Position numbers and translations under genes: made by a program
The notes under the pieces: model-generated
Seen by the model: only the letters and a program-made list of their open reading frames with translations
The model's database searches: none
What the model was told of the DNA's origin: nothing
In this document: positions 34,045-42,213 of the stretch, piece after piece
How positions within the stretch are numbered: position 1 is the first letter of the stretch
Layout of the letters: each line of letters opens with the position of its first letter
Assembly (NCBI GenBank): GCA_903859715.1
Contig: CAIONS010000018.1
Span: 1 to 48,841, forward strand
Origin: an uncultured Opitutia bacterium
Lineage (GTDB): Bacteria > Verrucomicrobiota > Verrucomicrobiia > Opitutales > Opitutaceae
Length of the DNA: 48,841 nt
Direction of reading: 5' to 3'

Positions 34045-34479
34045 TTATTTACCCGCGGGCTTCACATGGGTCTCAATGAAGACCTTGGTGGCGCCGGATT
34101 TGCGGATTTCGTCGATCGCATAGCCAAATACGGCGGAGAAAGCGGCGTTTTCGTCCCCGTTCACCAGGATGCGACCGTCGGGATTTTGCGTGTGATAGGC
34201 ACGCAGGCGCGAGATGAACTCATCCAGCGCCACCGGATCCTTGTTCCACGCGAGGGTCCCTTCCTGGGTGATGCTGATCGTGACCGTATCGGCCGGATCG
34301 CGGGGCTCGCCCGTCTCGGAGTCGGGAATCTTGATCCCCGGCAAGCCATTCGACTTGTTCAGCGAAAGGGTGAACAAGACGAAGGTTGCGAGCAGGAAAA
34401 AGATGACGTCGATCAGGGGAATGATCTCAATGCGCGCCTTCTTTTTACCGCCACTGCTGCCGCCGGATGATCCTGCCAT
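34045..34479 (-). CDS. exbD: ExbD/TolR-type biopolymer transport protein (copy 1)
   Basis: 144 residues, ATG at 34477-34479. Gly/Ser-rich start (AGSSGGSSGGKKKARIEIIP), then the helix IDVIFFLLATFVLFTLSLNK with the conserved Asp. The periplasmic domain has DTVTISITQEGTLAWNKDP, VNGDENAAFSAVFGYAIDE and VFIETHVKPAGK. It lies 53 bp after exbB and 56 bp before the second exbD. The shared helix with diverged domains indicates tandem duplication followed by specialisation. Confidence 0.93.
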   Translation of the reverse strand: MAGSSGGSSGGKKKARIEIIPLIDVIFFLLATFVLFTLSLNKSNGLPGIKIPDSETGEPRDPADTVTISITQEGTLAWNKDPVALDEFISRLRAYHTQNPDGRILVNGDENAAFSAVFGYAIDEIRKSGATKVFIETHVKPAGK

Positions 34480-34532
34480 GATATGATTGGTCTAGAGGGA
34501 AAACGGTGCCGCCGGGATTTTCTTAGGAAGAA

Positions 34533-35201
34533 TCAGCGGCTGAACGGGGCATTCGTCTCGGACTTCTTGATGATGAGTTCGAGTGCGTTGGAAGCATCCG
34601 CGACCTCATGCTTGGCTTCCTCGATGCGGGCATTGAGGATGTTATAGGGCAGAAGGGCGGTGATGGCGATGGTGAGACCGGCCGCGGTGGCGATCAGGGC
34701 CTCGGCCACACCACCCGTGATCTGGCCGGTGGCGGCGCCGATGTCACCCGTCATGCTGCCGAAGGTGCGCATCATGCCGGTCACGGTACCGAGGAGACCG
34801 AGCATCGGGGCCGCGGTGATGACGGTGTCGAGCGTGGCCACGCCCTGCTGGTAGCGGGCGAGCTCCTGGCTCGAGGCGCGGATGAAGGCATTCGAGAGGG
34901 AGTACTCCTTGTTGGTCAGGCTGTAGACCAGGATGCGGGCGATGAAATCCTTGCTCTTCTTGCCGATCTCGACGGCGCCCTCGATGTCGCGGCGCTCGAC
35001 GTGCTCGAGCATCTTCTCGACGACTTCCGGCTCCCGGGTGGCGTTTTCCCGCACGAGGAAGAGCAGGCGCTCAACGACGACGGTGAGTCCGACAAACGAC
35101 AGGAGCAGAATCGGCCACATGATTTGACGGCCCTTCATGAACAGTTCCATGAGGGTGCTGTCGCCGAGGAGAAACGCGAGGGGGAGGCTTTGATGGATCA
35201 T
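34533..35201 (-). CDS. exbB: ExbB/TolQ/MotA-type proton channel protein
   Basis: 222 residues, first gene of the operon, ATG at 35199-35201; an internal Met (MELFMKGRQIM) is an alternative start. Three membrane helices are expected. The first is IMWPILLLSFVGLTVVVERL, and the paired channel helices are in LDTVITAAPMLGLLGTVTGM (with MRTFGSMTGD following) and GGVAEALIATAAGLTIAITA. These are the conserved TolQ/ExbB pore segments. A cytoplasmic loop lies between (~50-115). With ExbD it forms the proton-driven motor that powers TonB. Confidence 0.94.
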   Translation of the reverse strand: MIHQSLPLAFLLGDSTLMELFMKGRQIMWPILLLSFVGLTVVVERLLFLVRENATREPEVVEKMLEHVERRDIEGAVEIGKKSKDFIARILVYSLTNKEYSLSNAFIRASSQELARYQQGVATLDTVITAAPMLGLLGTVTGMMRTFGSMTGDIGAATGQITGGVAEALIATAAGLTIAITALLPYNILNARIEEAKHEVADASNALELIIKKSETNAPFSR

Positions 35202-36004
35202 AGGAGGAAGAAGGTTGGAGGAATCAGGGGAGGAGGATTGGTGGTTTGAGTGGGTAAAGGATTAACGGAGGCTCAAGTCCGGCCCGCCGGGGCGGCCCGC
35301 GACACAGTGAGGAAGTCTCGATTTATTTCATTGTTGCCGGCCTATAGCAAGACCCGGGCCGAATCTGGTGCGAGGCTGATTTCAGCCGTCGATTTCTGGG
35401 TAATAACTGTGAAAATCAGCATGTCGCCGAGTCGGAATTCGGAGGGGAAACAACAGAGAGAATGCGAACTAGGTGTCATCGAAAGTTGCCTGTCAACTTC
35501 CTTTGTGGCGGAAGCGATTCGGCGCGAATGAATGGAAGCGGCGGTCGGGCAGGATGGAATGTACGAACTTTGAGGGTGGATCTATTTGATCGGGCGGAAG
35601 ACTTAAGTCGGCTTCGCCTCATGGGTAAAATGAGCGGGGAGGGGAGGGCGGTCGGGGTTTGTTTCGCGGTGGTTTTTGCTGCTTCGACTCGCGCCAGGGG
35701 CAACGCAATTGTCCCGGGCAGTCGTACGCCTAGATTGTCGAGAGGTCGGGAAGCAACCTGAAAAAATATTTATCCGGAGGCCGCCGGCGAGCAAGGGCCG
35801 GGAGGCAATCTTTGTAGGCAAGGCAATGCTCATCGGGGAAGAGGCGGCAAACGGGGCTGTCTTGACGGCGGCAATGATGAGGTAGTCCGGCTGTGTTGTC
35901 GTCGACCGGTCCCGCCGGCTTGGACCGAGGTTGGGCAAGAAGTGCTTAGTACTCCGCAAACCCTGCGCAGCGTCAGAAGGCGGAAACAACTAGGGTGGGA
36001 CGTC
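35202..36004. other. 803-bp spacer between divergent exbB operon and usp
   Basis: Should carry the promoters of both flanking units. A dyad AAGTTG-CCTGT-CAACTT lies at 35483-35499. A TTGACG at 35862-35867 might be a -35 for the plus strand, but I see no good -10. Open frames at 35250-35531 (+), 35462-35761 (+) and 35603-35989 (-) exist but have poor protein character. An AT-rich patch AAAAAATATTTATCC occurs near 35762. No RNA gene is recognised; the region is unusually long for this compact window. Confidence 0.4.
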
Positions 36005-36451
36005 ATGAAAACCATCCTTGTCCCGGTTGATTTCTCGGCTGCAACTCCCCGCGTGTGTGCCGTGGGCTGCGCTTTGGCGAAGCAGATTCATGCCCGGTTG
36101 GTGCTGCTCCATGTCGTCCTTCCGCCCTTTGTGGCGATGAACGATTACTATGCCTTCGATACCGGCATGATGGCGGAAGGCATGGCGGCGGCCGAGCAAG
36201 AGGCGGCGCGCCAGCTCAGCGCCCTGGCCCGGCGGTGCGAAAAAAGGCAAATTACGGTCCGGACGGTCCAGCGGACGGAAACAAGCGTTTCCGCGATTCT
36301 GGCACAGGCGGCGGCCTCGAAGCCCGCGTATATCGTGATGGGCTCGCATGGTCATGGCTCGCTGTTCGAGCTGATCATCGGGAGTACGACGAGCGGCGTG
36401 CTGCGCAAGGCCCCTTGTCCGGTCGTGGTCGTCCCGATTGCCCGCCATTGA
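36005..36451 (+). CDS. Universal stress protein family
   Basis: 148 residues from MKTILVPVDFSAATPRVCAV at 36005; the open frame begins upstream at 35942, but this Met is where the family starts. Single UspA domain with the ATP-binding signature MGSHGHGSLFELIIGSTTSG and terminal PCPVVVVPI. Cytoplasmic stress/dormancy protein, often induced by low oxygen. It leads a short plus-strand group with a nitroreductase (27 bp downstream) and a flavodoxin-fold oxidoreductase. Confidence 0.93.
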   Translation: MKTILVPVDFSAATPRVCAVGCALAKQIHARLVLLHVVLPPFVAMNDYYAFDTGMMAEGMAAAEQEAARQLSALARRCEKRQITVRTVQRTETSVSAILAQAAASKPAYIVMGSHGHGSLFELIIGSTTSGVLRKAPCPVVVVPIARH

Positions 36452-36478
36452 TGTCGGGATCTGTCCAACCTGCCCACC

Positions 36479-37048
36479 ATGGAAATCATCAAGGCAATCT
36501 ATCAGCGACGGGCGACGCGGCACTTCTCGGACGCCGTCGTGACGAAGGGTGTGGCCCTCGACCTGATTCGGGCCGCCACCCAGGCCCCGAGTGCCTTCAA
36601 TCAGCAGCCATGGGCCTTCGCCGTGTTTCACGGCCGCGAGCGCCTGAGGACCTATTCAGAATTGGCGAAAGCCCATCTGCTGGCGACGACTGAGCCCTTG
36701 TTTGGCTTGGATCCGCGGATCGACCAATACTGTGACGGAAATTTCAATGTCTACCATGATGCTGACACGCTGATCGTGATCCTGGCCAAGCCCGCACGGC
36801 ATTGCCCGGTGGAAGACTGCTTTCTGGCTGCGCAAAACCTGATGCTGGCGGCCTGTGGCATGGGATTGGGAAGTTGTCCGGTGGGATTCACGCGCCCGTG
36901 GTTCAATCTGCCGGCGGTCAAGGCGGAGTTGGGAATTCCCGCTTCCTATACGGCGGCGCTGCCCATCGTGGTCGGCTATCCAGCGATGGTGCCGCCGCCG
37001 GTGGTGAAAAGTAGCGCCGAAATCGCCTGCTGGCAGTGGGACGAGTAA
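36479..37048 (+). CDS. Nitroreductase-family FMN oxidoreductase
   Basis: 189 residues, ATG at 36479. FMN-binding signatures: RRATRHFSDAVV near the N-terminus (phosphate-binding Arg residues), APSAFNQQPWAFAVF, and AAQNLMLAACGMGLGSCPVG before the C-terminal part. Typically homodimeric, NAD(P)H-dependent, reducing quinones or nitro compounds. The natural substrate is unknown. Co-oriented with usp and the next flavoprotein, a combination seen in low-oxygen/dormancy regulons. Confidence 0.92.
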   Translation: MEIIKAIYQRRATRHFSDAVVTKGVALDLIRAATQAPSAFNQQPWAFAVFHGRERLRTYSELAKAHLLATTEPLFGLDPRIDQYCDGNFNVYHDADTLIVILAKPARHCPVEDCFLAAQNLMLAACGMGLGSCPVGFTRPWFNLPAVKAELGIPASYTAALPIVVGYPAMVPPPVVKSSAEIACWQWDE

Positions 37049-37066
37049 TGCGTGGCCGGCCATTTT

Positions 37067-37651
37067 ATGCCCAAGAAAATCACGATCATCCAAGGCCACC
37101 CCGATTCCACGGCGCGTCATTTTGGGCACGAGTTGGCGGACGCCTATGCTCGGGGTGCCATGGCCGAGGGCCATGAGGTCAGGCGCATCGAGGTGGCGCA
37201 GCTCGATTTTCCCATCCTGCGCAACCAAGTCGATTGGAACAGCGGTTCGCCGCCTGATACCCTCTATCCGTCGCAGGAGGCGATTGCCTGGGCCGATCAC
37301 ATCGTGCTGGTTTTCCCGCTCTGGCTGGGAACGATGCCCGCGCTGGTGAAGGCCTTTTTGGAACAAGTGCTGCGACCCGGTTTCGCGCTCGTGTACCGCG
37401 GGCACCGGTTTCCGCAAAAGCGACTCGTGGGCAAATCGGCCCGCGTCGTGGTTACGATGGGCATGCCGGCGTTTTGGTACCGGTGGTTTTTCCGGGCGCA
37501 CGGCGTGCGGGGCCTGGAGCGGAGCATCCTCGGCTTTTGCGGGATCAAGCCGGTGCGCGAGAGTTTGGTTGGGCTGATGGAGGCCACGGACGCGACGGCG
37601 CGGGAAAAGTGGCTCGGCGAAATGGAAAAACTGGGGCGGCAGGCCCGTTGA
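37067..37651 (+). CDS. NAD(P)H quinone oxidoreductase-like flavodoxin-fold protein
   Basis: 194 residues from the ATG at 37067 (MPKKITIIQGHPDSTARHFG); a GTG at 37052 would add five residues. NQO/MdaB/YwrO-type features: KITIIQGHPDS (FMN-phosphate loop), VLVFPLWLGTMPALVKAFLE, and TMGMPAFWYRWFF. Probably a two-electron quinone reductase limiting redox stress. It lies only 18 bp after the nitroreductase, so in the same transcript. Confidence 0.88.
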   Translation: MPKKITIIQGHPDSTARHFGHELADAYARGAMAEGHEVRRIEVAQLDFPILRNQVDWNSGSPPDTLYPSQEAIAWADHIVLVFPLWLGTMPALVKAFLEQVLRPGFALVYRGHRFPQKRLVGKSARVVVTMGMPAFWYRWFFRAHGVRGLERSILGFCGIKPVRESLVGLMEATDATAREKWLGEMEKLGRQAR

Positions 37652-37671
37652 CCGCCGCTCCTGGGCGATTC

Positions 37672-37956
37672 CTACGCGGCGAAGCCAAACCGGTCCTTCA
37701 CCTCGGCGGCGTCCAGGGCGAGTGATTCACGGAGCAGGGCGGAGGCCGTTCTCTCCGCGGCTATTTTTAGCATCCGGTTGAATTGGTGGCCGGTCAGGGC
37801 GGTGCCTTCGTGCCGAATCTCGATGAGGCGCGCCCGCGATGCGAGCAGGTGCATCAGGAAATCCTCCGCCCCCACCGGGTCGTCGGTGAAATGGGTCAAG
37901 ATCTGGCGGTCATGCTGGGGCAGGGCAATGTAATCGATGGCAAATTTGGAGAGCAT
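37672..37956 (-). CDS. Conserved-looking small protein, unknown function
   Basis: 94 residues from the ATG at 37954-37956 (MLSKFAIDYIALPQHDRQIL); an open frame to 38043 adds a Pro-rich stretch that is unlikely to be translated. No signal or membrane segment. It is soluble, helical and charged, with TDDPVGAEDFLMHLLASRAR and HQFNRMLKIAAERT. It lies 49 bp after the HicA/eRF1-like gene on the same strand, so probably co-transcribed. I do not recognise a family; a role linked to its partner is inference. Confidence 0.6.
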   Translation of the reverse strand: MLSKFAIDYIALPQHDRQILTHFTDDPVGAEDFLMHLLASRARLIEIRHEGTALTGHQFNRMLKIAAERTASALLRESLALDAAEVKDRFGFAA

Positions 37957-38005
37957 GGGCTTTGGTTTCTCGCGGATTAGCCGGGCTGGGTTCAGGGCGG
38001 GGAAA

Positions 38006-38707
38006 TCACGATTGCGCGCCGGCGGCGGAGTGGTCGTGGGCATAAAATTCCCGGGCCTTGGCGAGGAGCTGGGCCTCGGTCAGGTGGTGTTGATCAACGA
38101 TCAGCGACCCGATAATCCGTCCGGCCAAGTCCGGGTGATGCTGCTTCAGCCACGCGATGAACTGTTCCATCTCGCTGCCCGCGCCGGTCCCGCAGCCGAA
38201 GATCAAAATTTTGCCGGCATCACTCAGGGCCTGGGCGACCGGCGCAAAGAAACTGTTGGGGTCCGGCTTTTCCCGGCCCCGGGAAAAATCCTTGGAATGC
38301 GGTGCATGCCGAAAGTAGCGGTCGGGCGCGTGGGACAGGATCCGTCCTGGGGCGGATCCGGGAAGTTCGGAGTGGAAAATACGGGCCTCCTGATGGTCGA
38401 TCACCACCAGCCAGCGGCTTTCATTAACCGGGACTTCAGGCGGGGATTTTTCCGACCGCTCGAGAAAGTGGCGCAATTCCAAGAGCTCGGACGGCTCGGT
38501 GATTTCCTTCGCGTGGGGCGGAGGCAACACGAGGGTTTGTCCATGGCGTGTGATCCTCAGGTTGCCATTTGTTTCTTGCGCGACCTGGCCGAGGTGACCC
38601 AAGAGAACAAGAATATCCCGCCACGCCACGCTGTGCGCGATGGGGTGACGGAAAATCGCTTCGTAAGTGCGTTGCGGCCGGCCGGTGAGGGAGGTGGAGG
38701 GATTCAT
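38006..38707 (-). CDS. Putative HicA-like + bacterial eRF1-like (baeRF) protein
   Basis: 233 residues from the ATG at 38705-38707; the frame is open to 38809. N-terminal ~85 residues resemble the dsRNA-binding-like HicA/YcfA fold: IFRHPIAHSVAWRDILVLLG, then GNLRITRHGQTLVLP and LELRHFLER. The C-terminal half (WLVVIDHQEARIFHSEL... RYFRHAPHSKDF... ILIFGCGTGAGSEMEQFIAW... GRIIGSLIVDQHHLTEAQLL) looks like the release-factor-1-like domain 2 of baeRF 'host attachment' proteins. Both assignments rest on remembered patterns. A ribosome-associated stress or hibernation role fits the neighbouring usp and flavoproteins. Transcribed divergently from the PocR/AraC regulator. Confidence 0.6.
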   Translation of the reverse strand: MNPSTSLTGRPQRTYEAIFRHPIAHSVAWRDILVLLGHLGQVAQETNGNLRITRHGQTLVLPPPHAKEITEPSELLELRHFLERSEKSPPEVPVNESRWLVVIDHQEARIFHSELPGSAPGRILSHAPDRYFRHAPHSKDFSRGREKPDPNSFFAPVAQALSDAGKILIFGCGTGAGSEMEQFIAWLKQHHPDLAGRIIGSLIVDQHHLTEAQLLAKAREFYAHDHSAAGAQS

Positions 38708-38884
38708 GGGTTTAATACGGGATGACTGAGGAAATGAGCTGGCAGCTCGCGGACAGTCTATGCGATCGGTGCGTGGGGCGCTGGGCAGATCTTGCGCATA
38801 ACTTCGCATCGATTGTTCCCGCCCGGCAGAGCGGCTGACAATGGGGTTGCACCTGGCGCCGGGCGGGAGCTAGCTGCGGTTACT

Positions 38885-39790
38885 GTGCCAACGCCTGAAG
38901 CCCGTTCGAAGCGTAGCCGAGTCCTGGTCGATCAACTCAAACGATCGGAAATTTACCGCGATTACAAAAAGGCGTTTCGTGAGACCACCGTGCTGCCCTT
39001 CAATCTCCGGGCGATCGAGGCGTTCGACCTGCCGCACCGGGGCGATCCGAACGAAAATCCCTTTTGCGCGCTGATGGCGCATACCAACCAGTCCTGCGCA
39101 GCCTGTCTCCAGCTGCAGCGCAAGGTCGAGGTGCAGGCAAAATTCGAGCCCAAGACCCTCAAGTGCTTCGCTGGGCTCTGCGATTCCGCCATACCGGTAC
39201 GCGTCGGGGAAAACCTGGTGGCGTTCCTCCAGACCGGCCAGATCCTGCTCCACCAACCCAACAAGCGGGAGTTTACCCGCCTCGCGCGGACGTTGATCAA
39301 TTGGGGCGTCGAGGTGGATCTGAAGCGGCTTGAGGAGGCCTATTTTCAAACGCGGGTGCTGGAGCGAAAGCAATATGAGGCGATGCTCCGCCTGCTCGCG
39401 ATCTTCGCGCAGCATCTGGCTTCACTCAGCAACGAGCTGATGGTGTCGGCCAAGCAAGTGGAGTCCCCCATGGTGTCGCGGGCCAAGCTGTTCATCGCGC
39501 AGCACCAGGACGAGGAAGTCTCGCTCCAACAGGTGTCGGCCGCGGTCAACACGAGCGCGTTCTACTTTTGCAAAATGTTCAAGGAGGCGACCGGCCTCAC
39601 CTTCACCGACTACCTGGCCCGCACACGGATTGAGCGGGTAAAAAACCTTCTGCTGAATCCGCACAAGCGCATCAGCGAGGTCGCCTACGAAACCGGCTTT
39701 CAATCGCTGTCGCAATTCAACCGGGTCTTTCGACGGATCGCGGGGGAGTCTCCGTCGGTCTGGCGGGCGAAGCTGGCTCACACGGGTTAA
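38885..39790 (+). CDS. AraC-family regulator with PocR sensory domain
   Basis: 301 residues from the GTG at 38885 (VPTPEARSKR); the open frame continues to 38792 without protein character. The N-terminal PocR-type ligand domain (~15-150) has NPFCALMAHTNQSCAACLQL, then TLKCFAGLCDSAIPVRVGEN and LVAFLQTGQILL. The cysteines CALM, CAAC, LKCF and GLCD are typical and may bind metal or sense redox. The C-terminal AraC DNA-binding domain (~200-297) has two HTH motifs: SLQQVSAAVNTSAFYFCKMF and ISEVAYETGFQSLSQFNRVF. It is divergent from the HicA/baeRF gene and next to the cbb3 operon, hence a candidate controller of either. Confidence 0.9.
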   Translation: MPTPEARSKRSRVLVDQLKRSEIYRDYKKAFRETTVLPFNLRAIEAFDLPHRGDPNENPFCALMAHTNQSCAACLQLQRKVEVQAKFEPKTLKCFAGLCDSAIPVRVGENLVAFLQTGQILLHQPNKREFTRLARTLINWGVEVDLKRLEEAYFQTRVLERKQYEAMLRLLAIFAQHLASLSNELMVSAKQVESPMVSRAKLFIAQHQDEEVSLQQVSAAVNTSAFYFCKMFKEATGLTFTDYLARTRIERVKNLLLNPHKRISEVAYETGFQSLSQFNRVFRRIAGESPSVWRAKLAHTG

Positions 39791-42212
39791 CCTCCGGCCT
39801 CGCGGGAGCAACGTGGAATGCCGGCCGCATTCCCCCGCTGACCAGCGCGAGCGTGATGAGTGAATTCGCGGGCATCAGGATGGCGGCGACCAGCGGATTC
39901 ATGTGCCCTGCCACCGCCAGCCCCATGGCGAGAAGATTGTAGGCGATCGAGAAGACCAGGATCGTCCGCTGGGTTCGGCGGCGCACGGTGTTCACGACAA
40001 AGAGGGCGCGCAGGCCGGAAATGCCGCGTCCGAGATAATAAAAATCAGCCTTCTGGGCGAGATGGCCGCGGTGAATGACGGGCGTGCCGCGGCAGAGCGC
40101 CTGGTCGAAGGCGAGGCTGTCGTTCGCGCCGTCGCCGAGCATCAGGGTCTTGTCCGCACCATGGCTCGAGAGCCAGTCCGCCTTTCCCCGCGGAGTGAGG
40201 TCGCCATGGGCATGGGAGGGAGGCAGGCCCAGTTCGGCGGCCAGCGCGACAACCTTGGGACGATGGTCGCCGCTGAGAATGTAGGTGGCGTAACCCAGCC
40301 GGCCGAGTTCAGCCAGCTCGGTACGGGCATCGGGCCGGGCCGCGTCGGCAAACTGGAAATTGGCGAGTAGCACGCCATCACAGGTGAGAGAGGTTCCGCC
40401 CGCAGACTTGCCGGAACTGACTGCGGACCGCCGCGGGTCGGAGTCGGCCCCGATCCAGCCCGGACGGCCTAAGCGCCAGTGATGCCCGGCTGCATCGAGC
40501 GTCACGCCCAGGCCGATGATTTCCTGGACCTCGCCGTCAAGCGTTGCGCCCAAGCCGCGGCTGAGCAGATTTTCGAGCAGGCATTGGCCGACTGGATGGG
40601 GGTTGTCGCGCACGAGAGTCAGGAGTGCGTCGTGGCCCCCGGCGTCCAACCGCAGCAGGGCCTCGGGGTTTTGCAGCACGGGATTCTCCAGCGTGAGCGT
40701 CCCGGTCTTGTCGAAGGCCAGCTGCCGGACGCCCGCGAGCCGGGCCCAGAGGTCCGCGGAGCGGACAAAGACGCCGCGCCGGCGGAGGGCGACGGTCGCC
40801 ATTTCGTCAGCCAGGGGAAAGGCCAGGCCAATGGCGCAGGGGCAGGAGACCACAAGAACGGCCGTGACGACCGAACCGGTGCGAAGGGCGTCGCCGGTGG
40901 CCAGCCACCATATGACACCCGCGGCAGACGCCACGCCGAGAATGCCGACGAGGTAACCGCGGATGATCCTTTCCAACATCGTCGACCGCGGTCCCGCTTG
41001 TTCTACCGGCGCGAGCAGCTGGGCCAGCAGCGAATCCTGCCACGGCTGCAATGCCGTCAGGCGCGCCTCGGTTCGGCTGACGTTCACGGCCCCGGAGGGC
41101 ACGCGCTGCCCGGCCCGGAAGAGGCGCGGATCGGCTTCGCCATTGATGGAGGAGAGGGAAAATGCGGCCTCGGCGGACTCGAGCCGCGAGTCGACTGCCG
41201 CGGCCTGTCCCGAGGTGCAGAAATACACCAGCCCCGGGACGAGTTCCTCGGGTCGCACCGTCCCGCCGCCGGCAAGACGCACGCGCGGCGGTTTTGGCTG
41301 CTGGCTGAGCAGACGACGCTGATTGCGCTCGACCGCCGCAACCTGCGCCCAGCGCCCCGTGAGCATCAGGAGGATGAAGCCGGAGACAAAGTCGAAATAG
41401 ACGAACTGCTCGCGGCCGGCGATCCACCCATACAGGGAACCCAGATAAGCACCGGAAATCCCCAGGGCGATGGGCAGGTCGATATGGACCGCGCCGACGC
41501 GGAGCGCGTGCAAGGCGCGGTTGAGGAAGTAACTTCCACCGACCAGCAGGCTGAGCGTGCCGAAAACAAGCGACAGCGTGCCGAAGAGCCGGGCGTAGGC
41601 GAAGGTCCGCTCCATCCCGAAGTAAACCGGGAGCGTGAACAGCATGGTGTTCATGGCGAACGCGGTGCAGAGCCCGATGCGGCGCACGAGCGCGCGGGAC
41701 TCCGGCTCGGCGGCCGCCTCCCCGGCCGGTCCCGGGAGATAGCCGAAGGCCTGCAGCTTGCGCGCGAAGTCCACGGCGGAGAACTCCCCCGCAATCCAGC
41801 GCAGCCGCATCTGGCCCAGCTGGGCGCTGGCCTCGATGTCCCGCGCACCGGGCTGCTGCGAGAAGATCCGTTCGATCAGCCAGACACAGCCCGCGCAGGA
41901 GATGCCCTGGACATCGAGCGTGAGCTCCGGCGTCCGCCCCGTGGTCTCGGCCGACTGCTGCGCGGCCGCGAGCCAGGAAAAATCGCGGGACTCAAACACC
42001 GCGGTGTCCGCCGGTGCGGTGATCTCGTCCTTGATTTGATAATAGCCCTCCAGCCCGTGCTCATGGACGAGGCGGAACACATAGGCGCAGCCGGAGCAGC
42101 AAAACCCTGCCGCCTGCAGCCGCGGCTCGGCCAGGGGCGCCCCGCAATGCCGGCACGCGCTCCGGCCGGGTGCGGCGGCGGGTGTGAGAGGAAGGGTGGC
42201 GGCGGTGCTCAT
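39717..42212 (-). CDS. ccoI: Copper-translocating P-type ATPase, CcoI type
   Basis: 831 residues, ATG at 42210-42212. Delivers copper for the CuB centre of cbb3 oxidase. N-terminal cysteine sites are CRHC (20-23) and FCCSGC (37-42). The HMA-like domain has GISCAGC (C106, C109). Eight membrane helices are expected. The A-domain reads SSINGEAD where TGE is usual. Membrane CPC is at C457-P-C459 (VSCPCAIGL). The phosphorylated D501 is in DKTGTLT, the nucleotide-binding HP at 539-540, and GDGANDS at 693-699. The FCCSGC plus GISCAGC pair is the CcoI/FixI signature. The last 74 bp overlap the convergent araC-type gene. Last gene of the cbb3 operon. Confidence 0.94.
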   Translation of the reverse strand: MSTAATLPLTPAAAPGRSACRHCGAPLAEPRLQAAGFCCSGCAYVFRLVHEHGLEGYYQIKDEITAPADTAVFESRDFSWLAAAQQSAETTGRTPELTLDVQGISCAGCVWLIERIFSQQPGARDIEASAQLGQMRLRWIAGEFSAVDFARKLQAFGYLPGPAGEAAAEPESRALVRRIGLCTAFAMNTMLFTLPVYFGMERTFAYARLFGTLSLVFGTLSLLVGGSYFLNRALHALRVGAVHIDLPIALGISGAYLGSLYGWIAGREQFVYFDFVSGFILLMLTGRWAQVAAVERNQRRLLSQQPKPPRVRLAGGGTVRPEELVPGLVYFCTSGQAAAVDSRLESAEAAFSLSSINGEADPRLFRAGQRVPSGAVNVSRTEARLTALQPWQDSLLAQLLAPVEQAGPRSTMLERIIRGYLVGILGVASAAGVIWWLATGDALRTGSVVTAVLVVSCPCAIGLAFPLADEMATVALRRRGVFVRSADLWARLAGVRQLAFDKTGTLTLENPVLQNPEALLRLDAGGHDALLTLVRDNPHPVGQCLLENLLSRGLGATLDGEVQEIIGLGVTLDAAGHHWRLGRPGWIGADSDPRRSAVSSGKSAGGTSLTCDGVLLANFQFADAARPDARTELAELGRLGYATYILSGDHRPKVVALAAELGLPPSHAHGDLTPRGKADWLSSHGADKTLMLGDGANDSLAFDQALCRGTPVIHRGHLAQKADFYYLGRGISGLRALFVVNTVRRRTQRTILVFSIAYNLLAMGLAVAGHMNPLVAAILMPANSLITLALVSGGMRPAFHVAPARPEVNPCEPASPARPTETPPRSVERPG

Positions 42213-42213
42213 G

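Noticed and set aside
35603-35989. 128-codon minus-strand frame and two plus-strand frames in the spacer before usp
   Set aside because: Ser/Arg/Pro-rich translations, no start context, no family; likely noncoding.
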